Assembly (NCBI GenBank): GCA_035296325.1
Contig: DATHBD010000081.1
Location: forward strand, 1-64,000
Length of the DNA stretch: 64,000 bases
Source of the DNA: DATHBD01 sp035296325
Lineage (GTDB): Bacteria > Actinomycetota > Actinomycetes > Mycobacteriales > Micromonosporaceae
Direction of reading: 5' to 3'
Part shown: piece after piece, positions 28,145 to 35,451 of the stretch
How the letters are laid out: each line of letters begins with the position of its first letter
How positions within the stretch are numbered: position 1 is the stretch's first letter
The notes under the pieces: model-generated
Told to the model about the DNA's origin: nothing
The model's input: only the letters and a program-made list of their open reading frames with translations
Database searches by the model: none
Made by a program: the position numbers and the translations under genes

Positions 28145-28431
28145 TCCGCTCCACCGCCCGGGTGAGCACCGACCGCGCCGAGCGCTACGTCGCCCAACTC
28201 TGCAAGCACTTCGCCCACAAGGTGCCGGCGCAGTGGGACGAGCACGGCGGCCGCGCCGATTTCGCCTGGGGCACCTGCACGCTGGTCGCCACGCCGGACG
28301 CGATGCTGTTGACCGCCGAAGCCGCCGACACCGAAGGCATGGACCGGATCGAGTACGTGGTACGCGATCACACCGAACGCTTCGGCGGCCGCGACGGCCT
28401 CACCGTCGTGTGGCACCGCGCCACGGACTGA
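28141..28431 (+). CDS. DUF2218 protein in siderophore operon
   Basis: 96 residues, matching the DUF2218 pattern: ARVSTDRAERYVAQLCKHFAHKVPAQWDEHGGRADFAWGTC near the start and MDRIEYVVRDHTERFG near the end. DUF2218 proteins are small soluble proteins of unknown biochemistry that often accompany iron-uptake genes. Here it is the last gene of the operon and overlaps the NRPS stop (ATGA), so it is under the same iron control. A role in handling the siderophore or its iron complex is inferred from position only. Confidence 0.85.
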   Translation: MIRSTARVSTDRAERYVAQLCKHFAHKVPAQWDEHGGRADFAWGTCTLVATPDAMLLTAEAADTEGMDRIEYVVRDHTERFGGRDGLTVVWHRATD

Positions 28432-28505
28432 CGACGGCCGATCCCGGTCCGCACCTTCGGGCACCCGGTTGGACCTCGACCCACCCGCCGACGGGTTCGT
28501 ACCGT

Positions 28506-30002
28506 ATGGAGACCATGCCTACCGAGCCACCCACCCAGTCGCACCAGTTGCTGCCCGCCCGTCCGGCGGCCAAGCCCACCGGCGCGCGTGCCACCGTCTC
28601 GGAGCAGAGCCGCCATGGCACCGGCGCGCGCACCCGTCCAGCGGTCGGGGGCAGACCGGACGCCGTCCTGCAGCTCCAGCGCGACGCGGGCAACCGAGCG
28701 GTCGCGGCCACCGCGACCGGACCCGGAGCCCCGTCCGCCACCGCGGGTCCGACCGACGCTGCGCCGACCGTGGTGTGGACGGCCCCCGCTGACGCATCGC
28801 CGTCGGGCCGCCCGGTGTCCTGCCACACCGGCCCGGAAGCCGCGGCGGTGCTGCGGTTCCTGGCGGCGCGACTCCGCGAGACCGGCGACAGCCTCGACGA
28901 GGCCGGCACGTCGGCGTTGGCGGGAATGGCCGCCCAGGTGGAGGCGGAAGCGCAACGGTACGCCGAAACCACACTCGAGCCTCGGGACCCGGGCCTGCTC
29001 AACGGGTACGTGTCACTGGCCCGGTCGCTGGCCCAGCAAGAGGTGGAAGCCGCGATCACCCGGTCACTGCCGGCGCTGGCGTTGCCCGATGGCGACCTCG
29101 CCGCGCTTGAGCACGCCCTGGAGCAGCTCGCCGAGCAGTCGCACCAGGCGTTCATCGCCGCCAGCCCGGACGCGCTGGCACAGGTCCTCACCGCGATCGA
29201 CAAGGCGAACGCGCTGGTGGGGGCCGTCAAGGAATACGCCGGAAAGGTGCAGCAGGTCACCGATCTGCTATCCGGCGTGCGCGCCGTGAAGACGCTCGGG
29301 GATCTCGCCAAACGCGTCGGCGGTGTGGCCGGCTCGATCGCCGAGCAGATCGCCAGCGCCAGGAAGATCATCGGCGTCGTACACGACGTCGCGGTGCTGG
29401 GAGGCATCACCGGCACCGCCAACGGTACGGCGATGATGAGCGGCATCAGGCAGTTCCAGGCCGGTATCGCCCTGGTTGACAAGTCGATCGGCCGGTTCGG
29501 CGCGGCCGTGCCGCTCTTCGGGGACCTGTGGAGCAAGATCTACCGACCGATGATCGACGCCTGTATAAAAGGACTGAAGGTTCTGGCCAAGGCGGACGAG
29601 CGACGTGGTCGCATGGTGGAACTGGCCGGTCTGCTGATGATGGGGGCCGGCGACGGCGCCGTGATACGGGATGCGAACGGCGCCCCGGTCCTCTCCCCCG
29701 GCGCGGTCGCCGGCAATTACTTCCCGGGCGGCCAGCCGGTGTTCAGCTACGTGTACGCCGTCCGCCAGGGCGGTCGTCCACCCTTGCCCGCCGCGGTTCG
29801 CGACTTCTTCCTTGACCGGACCGACCTGTTCAACGTACGGGAGGCGGAAAACGAGCAGCTCTCCAGTGGTGAATGGGAGATCTTCTCGCCAAGCACCTGG
29901 TCCCGCTCGGGCCGCCGGGACAACGTGTCCACCTGGGTCAGCCAGCACATCGACAAGGTCTGGGGCATGCTCTACGGCGACCTCGGCCGTTACCTGCCCT
30001 GA
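28506..30002 (+). CDS. LQRxAGNxAV-motif protein, possible injection-system cargo
   Basis: About 498 residues. A Pro/Ala/Thr-rich disordered N-terminus carries AVLQLQRDAGNRAV (about residues 55-68). This motif recurs in actinobacterial proteins linked to extracellular contractile injection systems and DUF4157 proteins. Next come helical regions (about 105-260). A Gly/Ala-rich hydrophobic stretch follows (VHDVAVLGGITGTANGTAMMSGIRQFQAGIALVD). A C-terminal domain contains IYRPMIDACIKGLKVLAKADERRG and a Trp-rich end (EWEIFSPSTWSRSG). No catalytic motif recognised. Start is ATG 28506 or 28515. The next gene follows closely; the pair may be toxin and partner, which is inference. Confidence 0.6.
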   Translation: METMPTEPPTQSHQLLPARPAAKPTGARATVSEQSRHGTGARTRPAVGGRPDAVLQLQRDAGNRAVAATATGPGAPSATAGPTDAAPTVVWTAPADASPSGRPVSCHTGPEAAAVLRFLAARLRETGDSLDEAGTSALAGMAAQVEAEAQRYAETTLEPRDPGLLNGYVSLARSLAQQEVEAAITRSLPALALPDGDLAALEHALEQLAEQSHQAFIAASPDALAQVLTAIDKANALVGAVKEYAGKVQQVTDLLSGVRAVKTLGDLAKRVGGVAGSIAEQIASARKIIGVVHDVAVLGGITGTANGTAMMSGIRQFQAGIALVDKSIGRFGAAVPLFGDLWSKIYRPMIDACIKGLKVLAKADERRGRMVELAGLLMMGAGDGAVIRDANGAPVLSPGAVAGNYFPGGQPVFSYVYAVRQGGRPPLPAAVRDFFLDRTDLFNVREAENEQLSSGEWEIFSPSTWSRSGRRDNVSTWVSQHIDKVWGMLYGDLGRYLP

Positions 30003-30033
30003 CGACGGTCAGCTGTACATCGTCGACCCCGGT

Positions 30034-30474
30034 GTGTTGACCGATGCCGGAGCGACGGCGCGGGTCGAGGAGGCGGTGGCCGAGGCGATCGTCTCCGGCC
30101 GCTTCGTGGCCGTGGCGGCCGGGGTCCTGGCGATCATGACGCCGGGCCAGTGGAACGACGACACCCCGGTCCGGGTCGAACTCTGGCCGCACGAGCCGGT
30201 CGACGACCGCGACGACTGGGACCACGAGGTCGACGTCGACCTGGACCTACCGACCGGGACGATCACGATCGAGAGCGTCGGAGGGCCCAGCGGCGACGTG
30301 GTGCCGGCCGCGCCTGGCCGGTATCGCGGCCGGGTCTCCGGCCAGGGCTTCGCTGCGGCAGGTGCACCGGGCGCCGATGGCGGCGACGCGTACCGCCTGC
30401 GGTTGTGGCCACGCGCCGCGGCGGCACCGGCTGTGCTACGCCGGGCCTGGCCAGGCTGGGCTGATCAGTACTGA
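30034..30474 (+). CDS. Small acidic protein coupled to the LQRxAGNxAV gene
   Basis: About 146 residues if the GTG at 30034 is used; no ATG exists in frame near the upstream stop, so the start is uncertain. Acidic and beta-rich: VRVELWPHEPVDDRDDWDHEVDVDLDLPTGTITIES, then APGRYRGRVSGQGFAAAG and YRLRLWPRAAAAPAVLRRAWPG. I recall similar short actinobacterial proteins (xxWDxVVEVSLxxPSG...GxYRVRxSxxG...YLLQLWP) but know no function. It lies 31 bases after the preceding gene in the same direction and probably shares its transcript; an immunity or chaperone role is possible but unproven. Confidence 0.6.
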   Translation: MLTDAGATARVEEAVAEAIVSGRFVAVAAGVLAIMTPGQWNDDTPVRVELWPHEPVDDRDDWDHEVDVDLDLPTGTITIESVGGPSGDVVPAAPGRYRGRVSGQGFAAAGAPGADGGDAYRLRLWPRAAAAPAVLRRAWPGWADQY

Positions 30475-30483
30475 CTGATCGGC
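30460..30483. terminator. Short hairpin between convergent genes
   Basis: 10-bp stem with one wobble pair (arms 30460-30469 and 30474-30483, core GATCAGT/ACTGATC) and a 4-base loop, spanning the stop codon at 30472. It lies between convergent genes and is followed by TTCGTTC. It is weaker than the other hairpins in the window. Confidence 0.4.
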
Positions 30484-30512
30484 TTCGTTCGATCCGGCCA
30501 TGGCCCGCACGC

Positions 30513-31499
30513 TCACCTCCGAGGCGTCAGGCCCGTGGTCGGGATACCGGCAAGTAGCGTGCCGTACGGGAAGCTCGTGATGGCACCGCTCGTGCTTCTC
30601 CGGAGTGCCCACCAGAGGTGACTTTCCTCGTACGGCGTCGCCGGGTCGTCGTCGAACGCCCAGCTGACATAGCCCGGATCGTCGTAGCCGTCGCCGTTCC
30701 AGTCACCGGCGACCATGTTCGCTCCGAGTCCGTTGCCCGAGATGTTGCCGAACGGGAACACGACTTCGGCGTTGCCTGGTGTGTTGGAGTTGCGCAGATG
30801 CCACTCGTCGAGAGTGTTCGGTGACCACTGGACGACTCCCACAGTGTCCGCGCCGTCGCCATCCCAGTCACCCACCACCGGTACGTTGGGAGGCAGATCC
30901 CCGCCCGATGCGGACTTGCTCCAGTACAGCCCGTACCCGAAGGTCGGGGATCCCTCAATCGTCTCGTTGGAACGACGCAGTCGCCAGCGCAGGTGGGTCT
31001 CGCCGGACTCCACCACGCCGATGTCGGTGTCGCCGTCGCCGTCCCAGTCACCGGTGATCGGCTCTGCCTGCGTCCCGCTGTCGGGGCCGTAGCGGTAGTA
31101 CACATCCCCGCCACCGCCGGCGTTGCTGTTGTTCAGGATCCATAGCCACGTGGAGCCAACGGGGCGTCGCACGACGCCTACCGTGTCGGTGCCGTTGCCG
31201 TCCCAGTCTCCGATCACCGGATCGTCGAACGGTCTTCCGTATCGGAAGCAGAGCTGCGGAGCACCTGCGGTGGTGGAGTCGCGGAGATACCAGGTCGCCG
31301 TATAGCGGTCGTAGAGGCCCGGGGTGTCGTCGCCGTCGCCGTCCCAGTCGCCCGCCACCTGCTTCAGGGGGTAGCCCGTCATGGCGCAACTGGCCGCCAT
31401 CGCGGGCGGCGGACCGGCCACGGCGCTGGCACCAAGCACCACGGCGACACCGGCTCCGCCGGCCCAACGTCGCGCCACGGACGAACTCCACCATGTCAT
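30513..31499 (-). CDS. Secreted GDWDGDG-repeat (FG-GAP/VCBS-like) protein
   Basis: 328 residues with a signal peptide (RRWAGGAGVAVVLGASAVAGPPPAMAA). The mature protein is five repeats of about 55 residues, each built around a calcium-loop motif: AGDWDGDGDDTPGLY, GDWDGNGTDTVGVV, GDWDGDGDTDIGVV, GDWDGDGADTVGVV, GDWNGDGYDDPGYV. This Asp-rich D-x-D-G-D pattern is the Ca-binding loop of FG-GAP/VCBS beta-propeller blades. No enzyme domain follows, so it is probably a secreted binding or structural protein. Confidence 0.8.
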   Translation of the reverse strand: MTWWSSSVARRWAGGAGVAVVLGASAVAGPPPAMAASCAMTGYPLKQVAGDWDGDGDDTPGLYDRYTATWYLRDSTTAGAPQLCFRYGRPFDDPVIGDWDGNGTDTVGVVRRPVGSTWLWILNNSNAGGGGDVYYRYGPDSGTQAEPITGDWDGDGDTDIGVVESGETHLRWRLRRSNETIEGSPTFGYGLYWSKSASGGDLPPNVPVVGDWDGDGADTVGVVQWSPNTLDEWHLRNSNTPGNAEVVFPFGNISGNGLGANMVAGDWNGDGYDDPGYVSWAFDDDPATPYEESHLWWALRRSTSGAITSFPYGTLLAGIPTTGLTPRR

Positions 31500-31692
31500 C
31501 GGGAACTCCTCGCAAGCCGATCACAGCCGTTACCACATGCCGTCGCGCGGGACGGCCCGTGACCCCATGATGACCGGCGAAGCAACCCGGGCGCGCCGCC
31601 ACGGCCACGTCGTGCCCCTTGAAACCCGAACGTCTGCCCGATCAGCCTTCTCGATCTCCAGAACCGCTACGCAGGGAACGGGGTCAGCACGC

Positions 31693-32211
31693 TCACCATT
31701 CGACGAGTTGCCCGGTCAAGGCGGCCCGGATGGCTGCCGCAAGAGCTGCCGCATCCACCGCCCGCGCCGTGTCGAGCTCGATCAGGGGCCCTACCCCGAG
31801 CGGTGGGACGTCGTCCTCCCAGAGCTCGTCCTCGGTGCGAGCCCGATCCAGGTGCCGCTCGTCCCTCACCCGCTGTCGATACCGCTGTCGAGCGATGTCC
31901 ACGTCAACCCGGCAGCGAATTTCCACGAACGGCCCGGCCAGCGCGCGGACCAGGGGAAGGGAGTAGGGATACCAGGTGCTGTCGATGACGGCGCCGGAAC
32001 AGCCCTGCGCGACACGGAGGACTGCGTGTACGGCTGCCCCACCCAGTCGGCGTGACTCCGCAACGGTCGACGGCGGGCCCAGGGCGTCCATGAGCGCCTC
32101 CTTGACGTCGTCCTTGGACAGGTAGGCGAACCCGAGTTCCGGCGCCAGCGCCCGGGCCACCGTCGTCTTTCCCGACGCGGGCCACCCGCCCACGAGTACG
32201 TATCCCCTCAT
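31693..32211 (-). CDS. P-loop small-molecule kinase / zeta-toxin-like ATPase
   Basis: 172 residues. Walker A GGWPASGKTTVA at the N-terminus, then YLSKDDVKEAL (substrate-side Asp), VIDSTWYP (Walker B-like) and RCRVDVDIARQRYRQR, an Arg-rich lid. This is the AAA_33/gluconokinase-like P-loop kinase group that phosphorylates sugars, nucleosides or antibiotics; the substrate is unknown. Its start codon overlaps, on the other strand, an upstream in-frame ATG of the next gene, so the two genes diverge with almost no promoter space between them. Confidence 0.75.
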   Translation of the reverse strand: MRGYVLVGGWPASGKTTVARALAPELGFAYLSKDDVKEALMDALGPPSTVAESRRLGGAAVHAVLRVAQGCSGAVIDSTWYPYSLPLVRALAGPFVEIRCRVDVDIARQRYRQRVRDERHLDRARTEDELWEDDVPPLGVGPLIELDTARAVDAAALAAAIRAALTGQLVEW

Positions 32212-32287
32212 GACCGCCGCATACCCGATCGACGCGGCACCGACGCTCGCTGCCGCCGACCGCGGGGGCTCGACTAGCCTGCAAGCT

Positions 32288-32917
32288 ATGGCGGGACCTG
32301 ACTTGGCGGAACTGGTCGTCGCGGACGCCGGAGCGCTGCGAGCGTGGTTGGCGGATCACCACGCCACATCGCCGGGAGTGTGGCTCGCGCTGACCAGGAA
32401 GGGCGGCACGGTCACCACGCTGACCTGGCAGCAGGCCGTTGACGAGGCCCTGTGTTTCGGCTGGATCGACGGGCAGGCCCGCAAGCATGATGAGGCGATG
32501 TCCTGGATCCGGTTCACGCCACGCCGGCCCCGCAGTGTGTGGTCGCAGCGCAACGTCGCCCACGTTGCCCGGCTCGAGGCGGAGGGACGGATGCTGCCCG
32601 CGGGCCGCGCCGCGGTCGAGGCCGCGAAGGCGGACGGGCGGTGGGCGGCAGCCTACGCCCCGCCCTCGGAAGCTGAGGTGCCGGCCGACCTGATGGCCGC
32701 GGTCGCCGCCGAGCCAGCCGCCCGGGCGATGTTCGACGTGCTCACCAAGACCAACCGCTTCGCGCTGATCCACCGGCTCAATGCCGTCAAGCGGGCCGAG
32801 ACCCGGGAGCGGAAGATCGGCGAGTTCGTCGCCATGCTCGCCCGCCAGGAGACGATCTACCCTCAGAAGGCCAGGCCTCCGCAGCCGCCGGAGCCGGCGC
32901 CCACGAGCCCGGTGTAG
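32288..32917 (+). CDS. YdeI/OmpD-associated family protein
   Basis: 209 residues from ATG 32288, where homologues begin (MAGPDLAELVVADAGALRAWLADHH). Typical motifs: SPGVWLALTRKG, LTWQQAVDEALCFGWIDGQARKHD, SWIRFTPRRPRSVWSQRNVAHV and the helical C-terminal AMFDVLTKTNRFALIHRLNAVKRAETRERKI. This widespread family has no settled function; the E. coli and Bacillus relatives are linked to stress or peptide resistance. An in-frame ATG at 32210 would overlap the divergent kinase start and is unlikely. Confidence 0.85.
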   Translation: MAGPDLAELVVADAGALRAWLADHHATSPGVWLALTRKGGTVTTLTWQQAVDEALCFGWIDGQARKHDEAMSWIRFTPRRPRSVWSQRNVAHVARLEAEGRMLPAGRAAVEAAKADGRWAAAYAPPSEAEVPADLMAAVAAEPAARAMFDVLTKTNRFALIHRLNAVKRAETRERKIGEFVAMLARQETIYPQKARPPQPPEPAPTSPV

Positions 32918-33661
32918 TCAGGCGGCTTCGGGGTCCAGCCCGTTGACCGCTCGTCCCCCGTCGACAGGGAGGATGGCGCCATTGACGAATCCCGCGGCGG
33001 GAGACAGCAGGAAGGCGACGGCGTCGGCTACCTCGGCTGGCGTGCCTACCCTGCCCAGCGGATGCAGAGCGGCGATCTGGGCGTCGACCTCCGGGTGCTC
33101 GGCTCGGTACTGCTCGAATCGGGCGGTGGTGACCGAGCCGAGCGCGACCGCATTGGTACGGATCCCGGCTGGCCCGTGGTCGACTGCGACGGCCCGGGTC
33201 AAGCCCTCGACCGCGGCCTTCGCGGTCGCGTAGGGCAGGGCGCCGCGGACGGGGCGCTGCGCCTGGTGGGAGGAGACGTTGACGATGGCGCCGACCCGCC
33301 GGTGCGCCAGGAAGTGGTTGACCGCGGTGTGGCAGCCGGTGAGGGCCAGCGCCAGATTCGCGGTGATGAGGTCGAGGATCTGGGCGGCCGAAGCGTCACC
33401 GAGACCGGCGTCGCGGAAGATCGCAGCGTTGTTGACCCACCCGAGAAGAGGGCCCGTGGCTTCGGCTGTCGCGGCCGCTCGTTGGGCCGTCCCGGGGTCG
33501 CGGGCGTCGCCGGCGACCGGGATGACCCGGTCGTGGCGCCAGTCGAGCTGGTCGGTGACATCGAGGATGACGACCTGACCGTCGGCCGTCAGACGTTCCG
33601 CGATGGCCCGACCGATGCCCCGCGCGCCCCCGGTGACGACGAACGACCCTCGGGTGGGCAT
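32918..33661 (-). CDS. Short-chain dehydrogenase/reductase
   Basis: 247 residues, classical SDR: VTGGARGIGRAIAERL (cofactor site), WVNNAAIFRDAG (NNAG variant), IVNVSSHQAQRP (Ser), YATAKAAVEGL (Tyr/Lys) and the C-terminal VNGAILPVDGGRAV. The Asp at the end of beta 2 (VVILDVTDQ) suggests NAD rather than NADP. It converges exactly with the YdeI-type gene (adjacent stops). No pathway is evident. Confidence 0.88.
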   Translation of the reverse strand: MPTRGSFVVTGGARGIGRAIAERLTADGQVVILDVTDQLDWRHDRVIPVAGDARDPGTAQRAAATAEATGPLLGWVNNAAIFRDAGLGDASAAQILDLITANLALALTGCHTAVNHFLAHRRVGAIVNVSSHQAQRPVRGALPYATAKAAVEGLTRAVAVDHGPAGIRTNAVALGSVTTARFEQYRAEHPEVDAQIAALHPLGRVGTPAEVADAVAFLLSPAAGFVNGAILPVDGGRAVNGLDPEAA

Positions 33662-33780
33662 GGCCGCGTGACCTCCTGCTGGCGCTTCACTGTGGGCCGG
33701 TGTTCTGGCCCATCCGTTACGGTACTTACCGGCCGCCGAAGATGTCGCCCGGCGGCTGCGATGGCTCGTATAGTCACGCG

Positions 33781-34389
33781 GTGGACGTTGAGCGGGTTCG
33801 GGACGCGTATGCCTGCGTCGCAGACCTTTACATCGGACTGTTCGGCACGAGCCAGCAGGTGCACGCCGACGATCTGGCCTTGATCGGGCGACATCTGTCG
33901 ATTCAGGGTGGCAAGGTGCTCGACCTGGGCTGCGGACCTGGCCATATCACCAGCTACCTTCGGTCGCTCGGCGTCGACACGGTGGGGATTGACATCGTCC
34001 CCGAGTTCATCGCCCATGCGAGGGCAGCCGACCGGAACGGTACGTACCACCTTGGGTCGATGGCAGAGCTCGACGTCGCAGACCATTCCGTCGCCGGCGT
34101 CCTGGCCTGGTATTCGCTGATCCACCTACCGCCGCAGGACCTCGACGGTGTACTCGCCGAGGTCCGCCGGGTGATGATCCCAGCTGGCACGCTGGTGGTC
34201 GGCTTCGTCTACGGCGATGAGGTCGCCCCATTCGACCACAAGGTCGTGACGGCCTACCACTGGCCGGTCGACGAGTTCTCCGATCGGTTGACGCGGGCGG
34301 GCTTCACCGAAGTCGAGCGCCAGCGCCGGCCGGGCGATGGCACCCAACGGCCGCACGCCGCGATCGCGGCGGTCATGAGCGGTCCGTGA
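33781..34389 (+). CDS. SAM-dependent methyltransferase
   Basis: 202 residues from GTG 33781 (VDVERVRDAYACVADLYIGLFG), chosen because it matches how class I methyltransferases begin; the frame opens 27 codons earlier. Motif I KVLDLGCGPGHITSYL binds SAM. VDTVGIDIVPEFIAHAR carries the ribose-binding Asp, and VAGVLAWYSLIHLPPQDLDGVLAEVRRVMIPAGTLVV is the methyltransferase 11-type core. Substrate unknown; it stands alone. Confidence 0.85.
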   Translation: MDVERVRDAYACVADLYIGLFGTSQQVHADDLALIGRHLSIQGGKVLDLGCGPGHITSYLRSLGVDTVGIDIVPEFIAHARAADRNGTYHLGSMAELDVADHSVAGVLAWYSLIHLPPQDLDGVLAEVRRVMIPAGTLVVGFVYGDEVAPFDHKVVTAYHWPVDEFSDRLTRAGFTEVERQRRPGDGTQRPHAAIAAVMSGP

Positions 34390-34435
34390 GCCGAGCGCCG
34401 AGGGGCCTCCGGACCGCTCGTCAGCCACGGCGAAA

Positions 34436-35290
34436 TCAGGCCCCGGCGGACGAAAGCGCGTCGACGATCATCCGGTGGCCCTGAGCTTCGAACGGCTCGT
34501 CGCCCACCCGGTATGCCCAGACGGCGGTGGCGACCGCCTCACGGACCCGGGCCCGGTACCACGCGCCCGACTCGCGGGGGTCGGCGCCGTACCCATCGAG
34601 AAATGCCGCCTCGAGGGTCCGGTCGCGACAGAAGTCCTGAGCAGCCAGCCGGGTGAAGTCGGTAACCGCGGGACGCATGGCCGCACGGCCGAAGTCGATG
34701 ACGCCCACCCGGCCGTCGTGGGTCAGCCAGTTGCGGGGGTGCCAGTCGCCGTGGGTCGGTACCAGGGCCGCGGGCGGCGTCGGCCAGGCGGCGATCTCGG
34801 CTCGTAGTCGCTCCACGATGGTCGCAGCGATCCGGTGGGGTTGGCTGAGCAACCCCAGTGACTTCTCGTTCTCGCGCCGCTCGTGGTCGTGGTCTGTGAA
34901 GGCCGTCTGGGCGTGCAACAGGGCCAGCAGCTCGCCGGCCTGGCGGAAGGTGGCGGGATCGTCGGCGTACCCGCTGCCGAGCACCAGCTCACCGGGCAGA
35001 TACCGGGTGACGAGGATCTTCGCGTCCGCGCTGCCGTGCACCAGCGTCGGTGCCCGGCCCCGGCTGGTCCACGGGTGCAGCCAGTTGAGATGGGCGCGGA
35101 GCTCACGCTCGATGTGATGGTCATCGTCGCCGCCGGCCTTGACGATGAATCGTGATCCGGCCCGGGTTACCTCCAGGACAGCGGTCTCTACCAGGCCCCA
35201 GCTGTGGTCCCTCTCGACGGTTGCGCCGGGAAGCCACTGGTCCACCAGTGCCCGCTGCCGCGGAGAGAGTTTTCCGAGCGCGGAAGTCAC
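34436..35290 (-). CDS. Aminoglycoside phosphotransferase-fold kinase (APH family)
   Basis: 284 residues from GTG 35290. Kinase-like fold: SRFIVKAGGD (nucleotide-binding Lys), VTRYLPGELVLG, the catalytic loop PTHGDWHPRNWL (Asp and Asn) and GVIDFGRAA (Mg-binding Asp). APH-fold enzymes phosphorylate aminoglycosides, macrolides, choline, homoserine and others. The sequence alone does not say which, and no resistance genes flank it, so drug resistance should not be assumed. A longer start at 35356 is possible. Confidence 0.82.
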   Translation of the reverse strand: MTSALGKLSPRQRALVDQWLPGATVERDHSWGLVETAVLEVTRAGSRFIVKAGGDDDHHIERELRAHLNWLHPWTSRGRAPTLVHGSADAKILVTRYLPGELVLGSGYADDPATFRQAGELLALLHAQTAFTDHDHERRENEKSLGLLSQPHRIAATIVERLRAEIAAWPTPPAALVPTHGDWHPRNWLTHDGRVGVIDFGRAAMRPAVTDFTRLAAQDFCRDRTLEAAFLDGYGADPRESGAWYRARVREAVATAVWAYRVGDEPFEAQGHRMIVDALSSAGA

Positions 35291-35451
35291 AGCAGGATCA
35301 TAGGAGGCGCCACCGCCGTGCTCGCCGATTGCGCGCCCACCGGCCCTTTGAGGCATTGACCCTTGACTCTGTGGCGGGTGCCGTTACGGTATCCGCAGTA
35401 CTGGCGGTCGGCGCAGCCCGGTCGGCCGCTCCCGTCAACGGAGGGAACCGG

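Noticed and set aside
30513..31499. DNA-level repeat at the GDWDGDG-coding segments
   Set aside because: The repetition reflects protein repeats; the DNA copies have diverged and there is no sign of recent duplication.
34436..35290. Antibiotic-resistance call for the APH-fold kinase
   Set aside because: The fold is shared with many metabolic kinases and there is no supporting context; only the general family was called.
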